Of a stretch of DNA of 64,000 nucleotides, positions 1-13,270 are shown one piece after another. The number at the start of each line of letters is the position of its first letter. Position 1 is the stretch's first letter. Below the pieces are notes generated by a model. That model did no database searches, was not told where the DNA came from, and worked only from the letters and a program-made list of their open reading frames with translations. The DNA lies in NCBI GenBank assembly GCA_020832705.1, contig JAFIEE010000001.1, positions 1-64,000 on the forward strand, written 5' to 3'. The stretch comes from Paracoccaceae bacterium. GTDB taxonomy: Bacteria; Pseudomonadota; Alphaproteobacteria; Rhodobacterales; Rhodobacteraceae. The position numbers and the translations under genes are program-made.

Positions 1-68
1 CCCGCAAGGGGGCTGGACTCCCCCCGGAGTATTTGGAGCAAGAAAATGGGGGCGGGGGGCGGGGGTGG

Positions 69-950
69 TCATGCCGCCCTCCGGCGCTGGCGTTCGCCTT
101 CGGCGGTGGCCTGCCCGCGCGAGAGCCGCACCGTCAGCCAGCCGAAGCCGCGTTCGCTGATCCAGGTCAGGAACAGGTAGAAGACCAGCAGCGCCAGGAA
201 ATACCACACCCGCCAGTCCGGATGCGGGTAGGTGTAGAGCGAGGTCTTGGCTCCGCCAAGTTCGCGCGCCCAGAACACGGCATCCTGAATGCCCAGCAGG
301 AACAGCAGTGGCGTCGCCTTGACCAGGATCTGCCAGATGTTCGACAGCCCCGGCAGCGCGAAGACCCACATCTGCGGCAGCACGATGCGGCGGAACGCCT
401 GGGCGCGCGTCATGCCGTAGCTTTCGGCGGTTTCCACCTGCGCGCGCGGCACCGCCTGCATGGCGCCATGAAGCGTGTTGGCCACGAAGGCGCCGAAGAC
501 CAGCGCGAAGGCGATGATCGCCATGGTGAAGCCATAGACGTTGCGGGTCCAGGCGCTGGCGCCGACCGGGGGCATCTTGGCTTCTCGGCAGACGATGAAA
601 TCATTGCCCTGCCGGATGGGCTGGTCCCAGTCGGGGCAGTTGATCTGATGGAGCACCCATTCGATCCCCTGTCCCAGCGCGATGGGCACGAAGAGGAAGA
701 ACACGATATCCGGCACGCCCCGGATCAGGTTGACGTAGCCGCGCCCGATCAGGTTCAGCGGCACGGAATGCGACCGCAGCGCCAGCGCGCCGAGCATCCC
801 CATGCCCAGCGCCACCGGGGCGGTGATCATCAGAAGCAGGATCACCACCAGAAACGAGCGGTAGAACGCCAGATGCGTGCCACTGGTGAGGTAGCAGGCA
901 AACCACTGCCAGTCCGGCAGGATCGAGGGATCGGCGCAGAATTCGAACAT
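69..950 (-). CDS. polar amino acid ABC transporter permease (HisM/GlnP type)
   Basis: Inner-membrane permease of 293 aa, the last of three co-directional genes (ATPase, binding protein, permease). It has five or more hydrophobic segments and the EAA cytoplasmic loop near residue 175 (ETAESYGMTRAQAFRRIVLP), which contacts the ATPase. An extra hydrophilic stretch near residues 105-135 separates the first membrane segments and is not typical of short HisM proteins. Importers of this family usually carry two different permeases and only one is inside the window. The partner may lie beyond position 1, although an ACTCC/GGAGT dyad at 17-30 could instead mark the end of the operon. Substrate cannot be read from the sequence. 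Confidence 0.85.
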   Translation of the reverse strand: MFEFCADPSILPDWQWFACYLTSGTHLAFYRSFLVVILLLMITAPVALGMGMLGALALRSHSVPLNLIGRGYVNLIRGVPDIVFFLFVPIALGQGIEWVLHQINCPDWDQPIRQGNDFIVCREAKMPPVGASAWTRNVYGFTMAIIAFALVFGAFVANTLHGAMQAVPRAQVETAESYGMTRAQAFRRIVLPQMWVFALPGLSNIWQILVKATPLLFLLGIQDAVFWARELGGAKTSLYTYPHPDWRVWYFLALLVFYLFLTWISERGFGWLTVRLSRGQATAEGERQRRRAA

Positions 951-1003
951 CGCGCACCCGAGAAGATGGCGGGGCGCTCAGGCCCCGCCAGGCGATGTCA
1001 GGA

Positions 1004-1732
1004 TCAGAAGGTGGGCGTGTCTTCGCCGAACCAGCGGATCAGCAATTCGTTGAGCGAGCCGTCTTCCTTCATCTCGGTGATCACCGCGTCGAAGGCCTCG
1101 CGCAACTCGTCATCGGACTGGCGCAGCCCCATGCCGACGCCGCCGCCGATGTGCATCGGATCGCCGATGAATTCCAGGTCCGAGGATTCCTCGACGATCG
1201 GGCGCAGGAAGTCGCCATCGGCCAGCACCGCATCGGCCTCGCCCGCGCGGACGGCGGCGATGGTCTCGTCCGGTGTGGGGAATTCGATCAGGTCGGCGTC
1301 GGTTTCGGCCACGTATCCCGCCTGCACGGTGTTGGACTGGGTGGCGATCACGCCGTTGTCGATCACCGACGGGTCCGTGCCGATCAGCGCGGCGTAGCGG
1401 GACGGGTCAGGCTCCTTGTAGTTCTGGGTGAAGGAGATCACCTCCTGGCGGGCTTCGGTGATGCTCATGCCGGCGATGATGGTGTCATAATTGCCGGCCA
1501 CCAGGTTGGGAATGATCGTGTCCCAGTCGTTGATGACCCATTCGCAGGTCAGCCCGGCGCGTTCGCACATCGCGTTGCCGAGGTCGATCTCGAACCCTTC
1601 GAGCTCGTTGTTGTCGTTGATGAAGTTGAACGGCGGATAGGCGCCTTCGGTGCCCATGCGAACCACATCCTGCGCCGCCGCACCGGATGCGGTCAGCGCC
1701 AGCGCGGCGAGGGTGAGTGTCAGTTTCTTCAT
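1004..1732 (-). CDS. amino acid ABC transporter substrate-binding protein
   Basis: Periplasmic family 3 solute-binding protein of 242 aa. A Sec signal peptide at residues 1-20 ends in an AAAQ-type cleavage site. The mature start (GTEGAYPPFNFINDNNELEG) is the classic lysine/arginine/ornithine/histidine-binding signature, followed by GFEIDL and the aspartate of the second lobe (VLADGDF). It lies 39 bp after the ATPase gene and 53 bp before the permease gene, so the three form one operon. The family points to a polar or cationic amino acid, but specificity is not determined. Confidence 0.9.
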   Translation of the reverse strand: MKKLTLTLAALALTASGAAAQDVVRMGTEGAYPPFNFINDNNELEGFEIDLGNAMCERAGLTCEWVINDWDTIIPNLVAGNYDTIIAGMSITEARQEVISFTQNYKEPDPSRYAALIGTDPSVIDNGVIATQSNTVQAGYVAETDADLIEFPTPDETIAAVRAGEADAVLADGDFLRPIVEESSDLEFIGDPMHIGGGVGMGLRQSDDELREAFDAVITEMKEDGSLNELLIRWFGEDTPTF

Positions 1733-1771
1733 GGATTGCTCCCTTTGGTTGGACTTTGCTTCGAATTGCCG

Positions 1772-4767
<2,996 letters not shown>

Positions 4768-4830
4768 AACACCGGCGCGGCGTGCCGCCGCGCGGGAGAA
4801 AACCCAACCAAGCAAAGGGATGAGCACCAG

Positions 4831-6237
4831 ATGAGCACTGCTGACGTTCTGAAACTGATCAAGGATGAGGACGCCAAGTTCGTCGATATCCGCTTCACCG
4901 ACCCGCGCGGGCGGCTGCAGCATGTCACCATGATGGCCGATCAGGTCGACGAGGATTTCCTGGAAGAAGGGCTGATGTTCGATGGCTCGTCCATCGCCGG
5001 GTTCAAGTCCATCGACCAGTCGGACATGAAGCTGATGCCCGATCTGGACAGCCCCTATGTCGACCCTTTCTATGCGGAAAAGACCGTCTGCCTGCACTGC
5101 AACATCCTGGAGCCCGACACAGGCGAGCATTATGACCGCGACCCGCGCGGCACCGCCGTCAAGGCCGAGGCGTATCTGAAGTCCAGCGGCATCGGCGACA
5201 CCGCCTTCTTTGGCCCCGAGGCCGAGTTCTTCGTCTTCGACGATGTGCGCTTCTCCACCTCGATCAACAAGGTCGCCTATGAAGTCGATGCCATCGACGG
5301 CTCCTGGAACACCGACACCGAATACGAAAGCGGCAACATGGGCCACCGCCCGGGCGTCAAGGGTGGCTACTTCCCCACCAACCCCACCGATTCCGGCCCG
5401 GACCTGCGCTCGGAAATGCTGACCACCATGGCCGAAATGGGCATGAAGGTGGACAAGCACCACCACGAGGTCGCAAGCTGCCAGCACGAACTCGGCCTGA
5501 TCTTCGGCTCGCTGACCAAGCAGGGCGACGAGCTGATGAAATACAAGTATGTGGTCCACAACGTGGCCCATGCCTATGGCCGCACCGCCACCTTCATGCC
5601 CAAGCCCATCAAGGGCGACAACGGCACCGGCATGCACTGCAACATGTCGATCTGGAAGGACGGCAAGCCGCTCTTTGCCGGCGACAAGTATGCCGACCTG
5701 AGCCAGGAAGCGCTGTGGTTCATCGGCGGCATCCTCAAGCATGCCAAGGCGCTCAACGCCTTCACCAACCCCTCGACCAACAGCTACAAGCGCCTGATCC
5801 CGGGCTTCGAAGCTCCGGTGCTGCTGGCCTACTCGGCGCGCAACCGCTCGGCTTCGATCCGTATTCCGTGGACCGAAAGCCCCAAGGCCAAGCGCGTCGA
5901 AGCCCGCTTCCCGGATCCGTCCTGCAACCCCTATCTGGCCTTCTCGGCGCTGCTGATGGCGGGCCTGGACGGGATCAAGAACAAGATCGACCCGGGCGAG
6001 GCTTCGGACAAGGATCTCTACGATCTGCCCCCCGAGGAGCTGGCCGACATTCCGACCGTGTGCGGCTCGCTCCGCGAGGCCATCGGCGCCCTGGAAGCCG
6101 ACCACGAGTTCCTGCTGGCCGGTGACGTGTTTACCAAGGACCAGCTTGAAGGCTACATCGCCCTGAAATGGGAAGAGGTCTACAACTACGAACACACCCC
6201 GCATCCGATCGAATATCAGATGTATTACAGCTGCTGA
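4831..6237 (+). CDS. glnA: glutamine synthetase, type I
   Basis: Cytoplasmic dodecameric enzyme making glutamine from glutamate, ammonia and ATP. At 468 aa it is full length. Visible are [10 protein letters not shown], the catalytic PGVKGGYFP and GTGMHCNMS motifs, the ATP-site [11 protein letters not shown] and Tyr397 in DLYDLPPEE, the adenylylation site. This marks a GlnE-regulated enzyme. The pair with glnB, the spacing and the terminator directly after the stop indicate a two-gene operon. Confidence 0.98.
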   Translation: MSTADVLKLIKDEDAKFVDIRFTDPRGRLQHVTMMADQVDEDFLEEGLMFDGSSIAGFKSIDQSDMKLMPDLDSPYVDPFYAEKTVCLHCNILEPDTGEHYDRDPRGTAVKAEAYLKSSGIGDTAFFGPEAEFFVFDDVRFSTSINKVAYEVDAIDGSWNTDTEYESGNMGHRPGVKGGYFPTNPTDSGPDLRSEMLTTMAEMGMKVDKHHHEVASCQHELGLIFGSLTKQGDELMKYKYVVHNVAHAYGRTATFMPKPIKGDNGTGMHCNMSIWKDGKPLFAGDKYADLSQEALWFIGGILKHAKALNAFTNPSTNSYKRLIPGFEAPVLLAYSARNRSASIRIPWTESPKAKRVEARFPDPSCNPYLAFSALLMAGLDGIKNKIDPGEASDKDLYDLPPEELADIPTVCGSLREAIGALEADHEFLLAGDVFTKDQLEGYIALKWEEVYNYEHTPHPIEYQMYYSC

Positions 6238-6257
6238 CCGGCGCTGAAAGACATGCG

Positions 6258-6287
6258 GACCCCCGGCATTGCCGGGGGTCTTTTTTT
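6258..6287 (+). terminator. rho-independent terminator of glnBA
   Basis: A perfect 10-bp stem (6258-6267 with 6271-6280), a three-base loop and seven consecutive T residues start 20 bp after the glnA stop codon. This is the strongest intrinsic terminator in the window. Confidence 0.95.
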
Positions 6288-6324
6288 GTGCAGTTTCAAT
6301 AGGCTGCCAGAAGTTTTCGGTGGT

Positions 6325-6346
6325 GCTGACATTATTCCTTGTCAGC
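6325..6346. promoter_or_regulatory. inverted repeat upstream of the peptide ABC operon
   Basis: GCTGACA and TGTCAGC form a perfect 7-bp dyad with an 8-base spacer, 84 bp before the dppD-like start. Around it, TGCAGTTT at 6289-6296 and AAACTGCA at 6356-6363 form a second, wider inverted repeat. The position fits an operator or a leader hairpin. No regulator for it is encoded nearby. Confidence 0.35.
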
Positions 6347-6429
6347 CCCTGAAAAAAACTGCAATCCTTTCCGGAAGCTCCGGCGCCAAGACCGGGAGCC
6401 AATAACGACATATTCCCGGGGAGGGATGC

Positions 6430-7428
6430 ATGCCCGATGGGGCCTTGCCTGTTCTTGATGTCAGGAACCTCAAGACCGTGTTCCGCACGCGTGCGGGCGA
6501 GATTCATGCGGTCAATTCCGTCAGCTTCCAGTTGCGCCCGGGCGAATTGCTGGGGGTGGTCGGCGAGTCCGGGTCGGGCAAATCCGTCACCATGATGTCG
6601 CTGATCGGGCTTCTGCCCTCGCCCCCGGCCGAGGTGCGCGACGGCAACGTGATGCTGGGGGACAAGGACCTCCTGAAGATCGGCGAGGACGGGCTGCGCG
6701 CGATCCGGGGGCGTGATGTGGGTTTTGTCTTTCAGGACCCCATGACCTCGCTCAACCCGGTGTTCACCGTGGGGTTCCAGATCATGGAGCCGTTGCGCCG
6801 CCACATGGGCATGGACAAGGCGCGTGCACGCAAGCGGGCGGTGGAGCTTCTGGAACTGGTCGGCATCCCCGATGCCGAGCGGCGGCTGAAGGACTTTCCG
6901 CACCAGTTTTCCGGCGGGATGCGCCAGCGGGTGATGATTGCCATCGCGCTGGCCTGCGACCCCAAGGTGCTGATCGCCGACGAACCCACCACCGCGCTGG
7001 ATGTGACCATCCAGGCGCAGATCATCGAACTGGTGAAGGGCCTGCGCGAGAAGCTGGGCATGGCGATCATATGGATCACCCATGATCTGGGCGTGATCGC
7101 GGGCATCGCCGACCGGGTGATGGTCATGTATGGCGGGCAGGTGGCCGAGCACGGCCCGGTGCGCGAGGTGTTCGCCAACCCGGCGCACCCCTACACCCGC
7201 GCGTTGCTGAAGACCGTGCCGAAGCTGCGCGAGCCGCGCGCCGACAAGCTGCGCGTGATCGAAGGCCAGCCGCCGATGCTGGGCGCGCACCCCACCGCCT
7301 GCCCGTTCCGCGCCCGCTGCGAGCATGCCTTCGAGCGCTGCGCCCGCGAAAACCCGCCCCGGCGCGAAATCGGCGCGGGTCATGATGTCGCCTGCTGGTG
7401 GGACCATCGCACGGGAGAGCCGGTATGA
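6430..7428 (+). CDS. peptide ABC transporter ATP-binding protein (OppD/DppD)
   Basis: ATPase of 332 aa with Walker A GESGSGKS, signature [11 protein letters not shown], Walker [12 protein letters not shown] and switch WITHDLGV. The C-terminal oligopeptide-transporter extension carries the cysteine cluster [18 protein letters not shown], which binds an Fe-S cluster in characterised DppD proteins. A strong Shine-Dalgarno (GGGGAGGG) precedes the ATG. First of five tightly packed genes, and the stop overlaps the next start by four bases. Confidence 0.93.
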   Translation: MPDGALPVLDVRNLKTVFRTRAGEIHAVNSVSFQLRPGELLGVVGESGSGKSVTMMSLIGLLPSPPAEVRDGNVMLGDKDLLKIGEDGLRAIRGRDVGFVFQDPMTSLNPVFTVGFQIMEPLRRHMGMDKARARKRAVELLELVGIPDAERRLKDFPHQFSGGMRQRVMIAIALACDPKVLIADEPTTALDVTIQAQIIELVKGLREKLGMAIIWITHDLGVIAGIADRVMVMYGGQVAEHGPVREVFANPAHPYTRALLKTVPKLREPRADKLRVIEGQPPMLGAHPTACPFRARCEHAFERCARENPPRREIGAGHDVACWWDHRTGEPV

Positions 7429-8492
7429 GCGTGCCGCGCAAGAAGCTGCTGGAGGTGCGCGACCTCAAGATGCATTTTCCCATCACCGGCGGGCTGCTGC
7501 GCCGTCAGGTCGGCGCGGTCAAGGCGGTGGATGGCGTGTCCTTCGACATCTACGAAGGCGAGACGCTGGGGATCGTGGGCGAGTCCGGCTGCGGCAAGTC
7601 CACCTGCGGGCGCGCGGTTCTGCGGCTTTATGATATCACCTCGGGGTCGATCAAGATCGACGGGACCGAGATCGGCACCATGGGGCAGTCCGCCCTGCGC
7701 CGGATGCGCCCGAAGATGCAGATGGTGTTCCAGGACCCGCAAGCTTGCCTCAACCCGCGGATGACGGTGGCGGGCATCATTGCCGAACCGCTGGAAGAGC
7801 ATGGCAAGCTTTCGGGCAAGAAGCGGCTGGAGCGGGTGTACGAGTTGATGGACGCGGTCGGCCTGAACCGCAATTTCGCCAACCGCTACCCGCATGCGTT
7901 TTCCGGCGGCCAGCGCCAGCGGATCGGCATCGCCCGCGCGCTGGCGCTGAACCCCAGGTTCATCGTCTGCGACGAACCCATCGCCGCACTGGACGTGTCG
8001 ATTCAGGCGCAGGTGGTCAACCTGCTGGAAAAGCTGCAGGACGAATTCGGCCTGACATACATGTTCATCAGCCACGACCTGAGCATGGTCAAGCATATCG
8101 CCGACCGGGTGGCGGTGATGTATCTGGGCAGGATCGTCGAACTGGCAGAGCGCGACGAACTGTATGAGCGCCCCCTGCACCCCTATACCGAAGCGCTGAT
8201 GTCGGCGGTCCCCGAGCCTGACCCGGCGATCGAGGCCAAGGTCGAACGCATCATCCTGCGCGGCGATGTTCCGTCACCGTCGAACCCGCCAAAGGGCTGC
8301 AATTTCTCCACCCGCTGCCCGAAGGTGATGGATATCTGCCGCAAGCTGGACCCCGAATACCGCGAGGCGCGGCCCGGCCATTTCGTGGCCTGCCATCTGC
8401 ATGATGCGGGCATCATGAATAACGAGCCGAGCGCCGGAACAACCGGCGCCACCCCGAGGAACGAGCATAAACAACAAGGAGAGGACGCATGA
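7425..8492 (+). CDS. peptide ABC transporter ATP-binding protein (OppF/DppF)
   Basis: Second ATPase of the importer, 355 aa from the ATG at 7425, which overlaps the dppD-like stop (ATGA). The frame is open further upstream but lacks a ribosome site there. It shows [13 protein letters not shown], the OppF-type [28 protein letters not shown] and [11 protein letters not shown]. The terminal cysteine cluster [15 protein letters not shown] is present, followed by a ~30-residue low-complexity tail. Both ATPases together drive uptake. Confidence 0.93.
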   Translation: MSVPRKKLLEVRDLKMHFPITGGLLRRQVGAVKAVDGVSFDIYEGETLGIVGESGCGKSTCGRAVLRLYDITSGSIKIDGTEIGTMGQSALRRMRPKMQMVFQDPQACLNPRMTVAGIIAEPLEEHGKLSGKKRLERVYELMDAVGLNRNFANRYPHAFSGGQRQRIGIARALALNPRFIVCDEPIAALDVSIQAQVVNLLEKLQDEFGLTYMFISHDLSMVKHIADRVAVMYLGRIVELAERDELYERPLHPYTEALMSAVPEPDPAIEAKVERIILRGDVPSPSNPPKGCNFSTRCPKVMDICRKLDPEYREARPGHFVACHLHDAGIMNNEPSAGTTGATPRNEHKQQGEDA

Positions 8493-10204
8493 AACGAAGA
8501 ACAGCCCTGATGGGTGCCGTCGCCGCCGCCGCGCTGGTGCCGGGGATGGTCATGGCCGACGAGCGCACGCGCGGATCGTCCGGCCATCTGAATGTCATCT
8601 ACTGGCAGGCCGTGTCCACGATGAACCCGTTCCTTTCGGGCGGGACCAAGGAGATGAACGCCTCGTCCATCGTGCTGGAACCGCTGGCGCGCTTCGACAA
8701 CATGGGCGAGCTGGTGCCCTGGCTGGTCGACGAGTTGCCGACCCTGGAAAACGGCGGCGTGTCCGAAGACCTCAAGACCATCACCTGGAAACTGACCGAC
8801 GGCCTGCTGTGGTCCGACGGCACCGACGTCACCTCGGCCGATGTGGTGTTCACCTATGAATACTGCACCCACCCCGAAGGCGGCTGCTCGTACCGGGACC
8901 GCTTTGCCGGGATCGAAAGCGTCGAGGCGGTGGATGATCTGACCATCAAGATCACCTTCGAGGATGCGACGCCGAACCCCTATCTGCCGTTTGTGGGCGC
9001 CGGGTCGCCAATCATCCAGCAGGCCCAGTTCGCTGACTGCATGGGCGCGCGGGCGCCGGAATGCACCGATGCCAACTTTGCCCCCGTCGGCACCGGCCCC
9101 TACACCGTGGCCGATTTCCGCCCCAATGACGTGATCCAGTTCGTGGCGAACGAGCACTATCGCGTCCCCACCCAGCCCTATTTCGAATCGATCACCTGGG
9201 CAGGTGGCGGCGACGCCACGGGGGCCGCGCGCGCCGTGTTTCAAACGGGCGAGATGGACTACGCCTGGAACCTGCAGCTTGCGCCCGAAGTGATCGAACA
9301 GATGGAAGCGGGTGGCCGTGGCCAGTTGCTGGTGGACTTCGGCCCGCTGATGGAGCGGATCGAGATCAACTTCACCGACCCCTCGCCCAGCCTGCCCGAG
9401 GGTGAGCGCGCAACACGCCAGCACCCGCATCCGATCCTGTCGGACATCCGCGTGCGCGAGGCGCTGAGCCGCGCCATCGACCGCGAATTGCTGACCGAAA
9501 TCGGCTTTGGTCCGATGGGCCAGCCGACCTGCAACTTCATCGTCGCACCGCCGGCAATGGCTTCTCCCAACAACGACAACTGCCTGGTGCAGGACATGGA
9601 CCGCGCCAACGAGTTGCTGGACGAAGCCGGCTGGGAGCGTGGCGCCGACGGCATCCGCAGCAAGGACGGCATGCGGCTGGAACTGCTGTTCCAGACCTCG
9701 ACCAATGCCGTGCGCCAGGACTTCCAGGCGCTGATCCAGCAGTGGTGGCGTGAAATCGGCATCGACACGCGCTTGCGGAATGTCGATGCGGGCGTGTTCT
9801 TTGGCTCGGATCCCGGCAGCAACGACACCTATCTGAAGTTCTATGCCGATGTTCAGATGTATGCCTCGCTGTTCGAAGGCACCGACCCGACCCCGCACCT
9901 GGAACAGCGTCGCTGCGGCCGCGAGCCTCAGCCCAGCACCCAGTGGCAGGGTCAGAACATCAACCGCTACTGCAACGAGGAATATGACGCGCTCTGGGCG
10001 GAACTGAACCGCGAGCCCGACCCCGACCGTCGGCAGGAACTGGTGATCGCGCTCAATGACATGTTCGTGCAGGACTACGCGCACCTGCCGCTGGTCGCGC
10101 GCGGCCGGGTTTCGGCTGCGGCCAACACGGTCGGCGGCCTCGTCCTGAACGTCTGGGACAGCGAGCACTGGAACCAGGCCGAATGGTACCGGATCGCGGA
10201 TTGA
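8489..10204 (+). CDS. peptide/opine ABC transporter substrate-binding protein
   Basis: Family 5 solute-binding protein of 571 aa. Signal peptide: [19 protein letters not shown], then VMADE. The conserved [18 protein letters not shown] motif (near residue 110) and the [15 protein letters not shown] helix are present. At 571 aa it is longer than DppA (about 535 aa), with extra sequence before the C-terminal lobe. The start overlaps the preceding stop by four bases. The gene order D-F-A-B-C, with the binding protein in the middle, differs from the classical ABCDF order. Ligand unknown. Confidence 0.9.
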   Translation: MKRRTALMGAVAAAALVPGMVMADERTRGSSGHLNVIYWQAVSTMNPFLSGGTKEMNASSIVLEPLARFDNMGELVPWLVDELPTLENGGVSEDLKTITWKLTDGLLWSDGTDVTSADVVFTYEYCTHPEGGCSYRDRFAGIESVEAVDDLTIKITFEDATPNPYLPFVGAGSPIIQQAQFADCMGARAPECTDANFAPVGTGPYTVADFRPNDVIQFVANEHYRVPTQPYFESITWAGGGDATGAARAVFQTGEMDYAWNLQLAPEVIEQMEAGGRGQLLVDFGPLMERIEINFTDPSPSLPEGERATRQHPHPILSDIRVREALSRAIDRELLTEIGFGPMGQPTCNFIVAPPAMASPNNDNCLVQDMDRANELLDEAGWERGADGIRSKDGMRLELLFQTSTNAVRQDFQALIQQWWREIGIDTRLRNVDAGVFFGSDPGSNDTYLKFYADVQMYASLFEGTDPTPHLEQRRCGREPQPSTQWQGQNINRYCNEEYDALWAELNREPDPDRRQELVIALNDMFVQDYAHLPLVARGRVSAAANTVGGLVLNVWDSEHWNQAEWYRIAD

Positions 10205-10284
10205 TCCGGCCCTGAAACCACCCGCTCCGGCTTCGGTCGGGGCGGGCTGGCAATCACGCTGCCGAAGCTGCGGGGCATTGCGGA

Positions 10285-11292
10285 ATGTTCACATACACCC
10301 TTCGCCGACTGGCCTTTGCCGTGCCCACGGTGCTGGTCATAAGCCTGATCGTCTTCCTGATGCTGGACATGGCGCCCGGCGATCCGACCGGCAGCCTGCC
10401 GCTGACCATCCCGCTGGAAGTCCGCGAACAGATCCGCCAGGCGCTTGGCCTGGGCGATCCGGTGCTGGTGCGATATTTCAAGTGGCTGCACATGATGGTC
10501 ATCATCGAACCTTCGCACATGCTGGCCAATGCCACCGGCTGGAACATCGCCATCGAAGGGCCGCGCATCCTGTCCTGGCAGACCCGCTCGCCGGTGGGCG
10601 ACATCATCGTGCAGCGCATTCCGCAGACACTGTGGGTCGTGGGGCTGGGCTATCTGTTCGGCATCCTGATTGCCGTGCCGATCGGCGTGATTTCGGCCTA
10701 CAAGCAGTATTCCTGGTTCGACCAGACCGGGACATTCATTTCCATGGTCGGCTTTTCGGTGCCGACCTTCTTTACCGGGGTGGTGTTCATCCTGATCTTC
10801 TCGGTCTGGCTGGGCTGGTTTCCGTCCATGTATGACACCACGCACCGGGTGCGCGACTGGGACAGCTTCCTGTTCCAGGTCCGCCAGATCGCCATGCCGG
10901 TTGCGGTGCTGGCGCTGTTCAACGCCAGCCAGATCAGCCGCTTCATGCGCGCCTCCATGCTGGACAACCTCAACCAGGATTATGTCCGCACCGCCCGCGC
11001 CAAGGGGCTGATGGAACGCACGGTGCTGCTGGTCCATGTGCTGCGCAACTCCATGATCCCGGTGGTGACCGTCATCGCCATCGGCATTCCCACCGTGTTT
11101 ACCGGCGCGATCATCACCGAACAGATCTTTCGCGTGAACGGGCTGGGCGATGCGCTGATCCGGGCGATCTATGTCAGCGACTGGCCCATGGTGCAGACCA
11201 TCACCTTCATCTTTGCGATCCTGATCGTGCTGTTCAACCTGATTGCCGATGTTCTCTACGGCATCCTTGACCCGAGGATCCGCTATGAGTGA
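10285..11292 (+). CDS. peptide ABC transporter permease (DppB/OppB)
   Basis: Inner-membrane permease of 335 aa beginning MFTYTLRRLAFAVPTVLVIS, as in DppB. The long periplasmic loop (about residues 40-110) is followed by membrane segments and the EAA loop YVRTARAKGLMERTVLLVHV. The C-terminus DVLYGILDPRIRYE matches the family ending. It overlaps the next gene by eight bases. Confidence 0.94.
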   Translation: MFTYTLRRLAFAVPTVLVISLIVFLMLDMAPGDPTGSLPLTIPLEVREQIRQALGLGDPVLVRYFKWLHMMVIIEPSHMLANATGWNIAIEGPRILSWQTRSPVGDIIVQRIPQTLWVVGLGYLFGILIAVPIGVISAYKQYSWFDQTGTFISMVGFSVPTFFTGVVFILIFSVWLGWFPSMYDTTHRVRDWDSFLFQVRQIAMPVAVLALFNASQISRFMRASMLDNLNQDYVRTARAKGLMERTVLLVHVLRNSMIPVVTVIAIGIPTVFTGAIITEQIFRVNGLGDALIRAIYVSDWPMVQTITFIFAILIVLFNLIADVLYGILDPRIRYE

Positions 11293-12214
11293 GACAGCGC
11301 CCGCCCCCGCCGCCGAGGACGTCCACGACCTGCGCCCGCCGCGCAACCAGTGGTGGGATGTCTGGGACCAGTTCAAGACCCACAAGGGCGCCATGGCCGG
11401 GATGATCGTGTTCATCTCGATCCTGCTGTTCGTCTTTGCGGGGCCGTGGGTGTGGCAGGTCGATCCCGGCCTGATCGACATCCGCTCGCGCAATCAGGGG
11501 TCAAGCTGGGCCCACCCGATGGGCACCGACCAGTTGGGCCGCGACCTGCTGGCCCGGATGATGTATGGCGGCCGGGTATCGGTGGCCGTGGGGCTGACGG
11601 CGATGCTTCTGGGGCTGGTGCTGGGCACGCTGATCGGGGTGCTGGCGGGGTATTTCAAGCTGTTCGACGGTCCGCTGATGCGGGTAACCGACCTGTTCCT
11701 CGCGCTGCCGCTGCTGCCGCTGCTGCTGATCCTCGTCACGCTGTTCCGGGACCCGCTGGAAGGGGCCTTCGGTCAGGCGATGGGGGTGTTCGCCCTGATC
11801 GTGGTGGCCATCGCCATCACAAGCTGGATGCAGACCGCGCGGATCGTGCGTGGCGACGTGCTGGCCCTGAAGGAACGCGAATTCGTGCTGGCGGCGCGCT
11901 CCATCGGCACGCCCGCGCGGCGGATCAACACCCGCCATATCCTGCCCAACGTCATGTCGCCGATCATGGTTTCGGCCACGCTCGGCATCGCCTCGGCGAT
12001 CATCACCGAAAGCGCGCTGTCGTTCCTCGGTCTGGGGTTCCCGCCGGATTTCCCTACATGGGGGCGCATCCTCTATGACGGGCGCGACTGGATCGAACAG
12101 TATCCGGCGCGCGTGGTCTGGCCGGGTGTCTTCATTTCCCTGACGGTGCTGAGCGTCAACTTCATCGGCGACGGGCTGCGCGATGCCCTTGACCCGCGCA
12201 TCCGCGGCCGCTGA
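11285..12214 (+). CDS. peptide ABC transporter permease (DppC/OppC)
   Basis: Second permease, 309 aa from the ATG at 11285 inside the end of the dppB-like gene. It has the OppC N-terminal segment (FKTHKGAMAGMIVFISI), the family motif HPMGTDQLGRDLLARMMYGG, the EAA loop FVLAARSIGTPARRINTRHI and the ending GDGLRDALDPRIRGR. Last gene of the operon. I see no T-rich terminator in the 155 bp before the next start. Confidence 0.94.
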   Translation: MSETAPAPAAEDVHDLRPPRNQWWDVWDQFKTHKGAMAGMIVFISILLFVFAGPWVWQVDPGLIDIRSRNQGSSWAHPMGTDQLGRDLLARMMYGGRVSVAVGLTAMLLGLVLGTLIGVLAGYFKLFDGPLMRVTDLFLALPLLPLLLILVTLFRDPLEGAFGQAMGVFALIVVAIAITSWMQTARIVRGDVLALKEREFVLAARSIGTPARRINTRHILPNVMSPIMVSATLGIASAIITESALSFLGLGFPPDFPTWGRILYDGRDWIEQYPARVVWPGVFISLTVLSVNFIGDGLRDALDPRIRGR

Positions 12215-12369
12215 GCCGGGCGTCTGCGCACCTCTGCGTTACCGAACTGCCGCAGTGCGCGCCATGCGCGAACCGGGGCGCATGCAGGCCGTTGTGCGGC
12301 CGGTCGCATTCTGACAATGGCCGGGAAAGGGTCGGCATTTCCGCCGACTCCGAGTCCGGAGCCTCTGTC

Positions 12370-13155
12370 ATGTTCGTGTTTCCTTCGCTTCGTCGGGTCC
12401 TTCTGGGTCTTGGCCTGGCGGTCGGTCTGCTCTCCCCGGTTGCTGCGGACGCGCCGCGGTTCGAATTTGCCGTGGGCGGTGCGCTGGGGATCGGGCCGGA
12501 CTACCCTGGTGCGCGCAGTTACGGGGCCGGGGTCGGCGCCCAGGTGCAGGTGCACCGGCTGCGCCTTGGACGGTTCACTCTTGCCGAGCGGGACGGCTGG
12601 CGCGAGCAGGACGGCTTCGGCATTGCGCCGGCCTTGCGCGTGACGGGCGCCCGCAAGGCCAGCGACCACCCCGAGCTTGCCGGCACCGAGGATGTGGCGC
12701 GGGCTATCGAACTGGGCGTGCGCGTGCAATACAGGACCGAGGGCTGGCAGGTGTTCACCACCGTCCGGCATGGGCTGCGCGGTCACCGCGGCTGGGTGGG
12801 CGAGGCCGGGGCCGACGGCTTCCTTGCGCTGGGCGCGCAGACAACGCTCAGCGCGGGTCCGCGGATCGGGTTCGGGGATGGCACGTTCCAGCGCACCTAT
12901 TTCGGGGTGCCCGGCAATGACGGCATCGGCGTGAAGTCCATCGGACTGCCGGGCTACACGCCGCGCGCGGGCATTCATTCGGCGGGGCTGGCGGTGGGGC
13001 TGGTGCATGAACTGTCGCCGGAATGGGCGGTGTTCGGCGGGGTGAGCTATGACCGGCTGATCGGCCCGGCGCGGCATTCGCCTATCGTGGCCGCCGGGTC
13101 ACGCCACCAGTACGGTGCCAGCATCGGCATCGCACGCAAGATCAGCCTGTTCTGA
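12370..13155 (+). CDS. MipA/OmpV-family outer-membrane protein
   Basis: Outer-membrane beta-barrel of 261 aa. Starting at 12370 gives a clean signal peptide (about residues 1-27, ending AADA). The family features are visible: GPDYPGA near the mature N-terminus, regular alternation of aromatic and glycine residues, GVSYDRLIGPA near the end and a terminal phenylalanine (KISLF), the barrel assembly signal. MipA proteins scaffold murein hydrolases in E. coli, but most relatives are uncharacterised. The gene stands alone, 115 bp before the DsrE-like gene. Confidence 0.85.
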   Translation: MFVFPSLRRVLLGLGLAVGLLSPVAADAPRFEFAVGGALGIGPDYPGARSYGAGVGAQVQVHRLRLGRFTLAERDGWREQDGFGIAPALRVTGARKASDHPELAGTEDVARAIELGVRVQYRTEGWQVFTTVRHGLRGHRGWVGEAGADGFLALGAQTTLSAGPRIGFGDGTFQRTYFGVPGNDGIGVKSIGLPGYTPRAGIHSAGLAVGLVHELSPEWAVFGGVSYDRLIGPARHSPIVAAGSRHQYGASIGIARKISLF

Positions 13156-13270
13156 ACCCCGGATCGTGCGGCGCGCGGGCACGGCTGCTGTGACAGGATG
13201 TCGTATCGTCATATTGCAATTTGTCGGCTTTCCTTGGGTGCGCAATTCGTGGCAACGCAAAGGAGACCTC

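Noticed and set aside
33-1397. Long plus-strand open frame over the amino acid transporter genes
   Set aside because: It is antisense to two clearly recognisable genes, is Arg/His/Gln-rich without domains and arises from high third-position GC.
8183-10168. Minus-strand 661-codon frame
   Set aside because: Antisense to the dppF-like and binding-protein genes, which have full conserved motifs.
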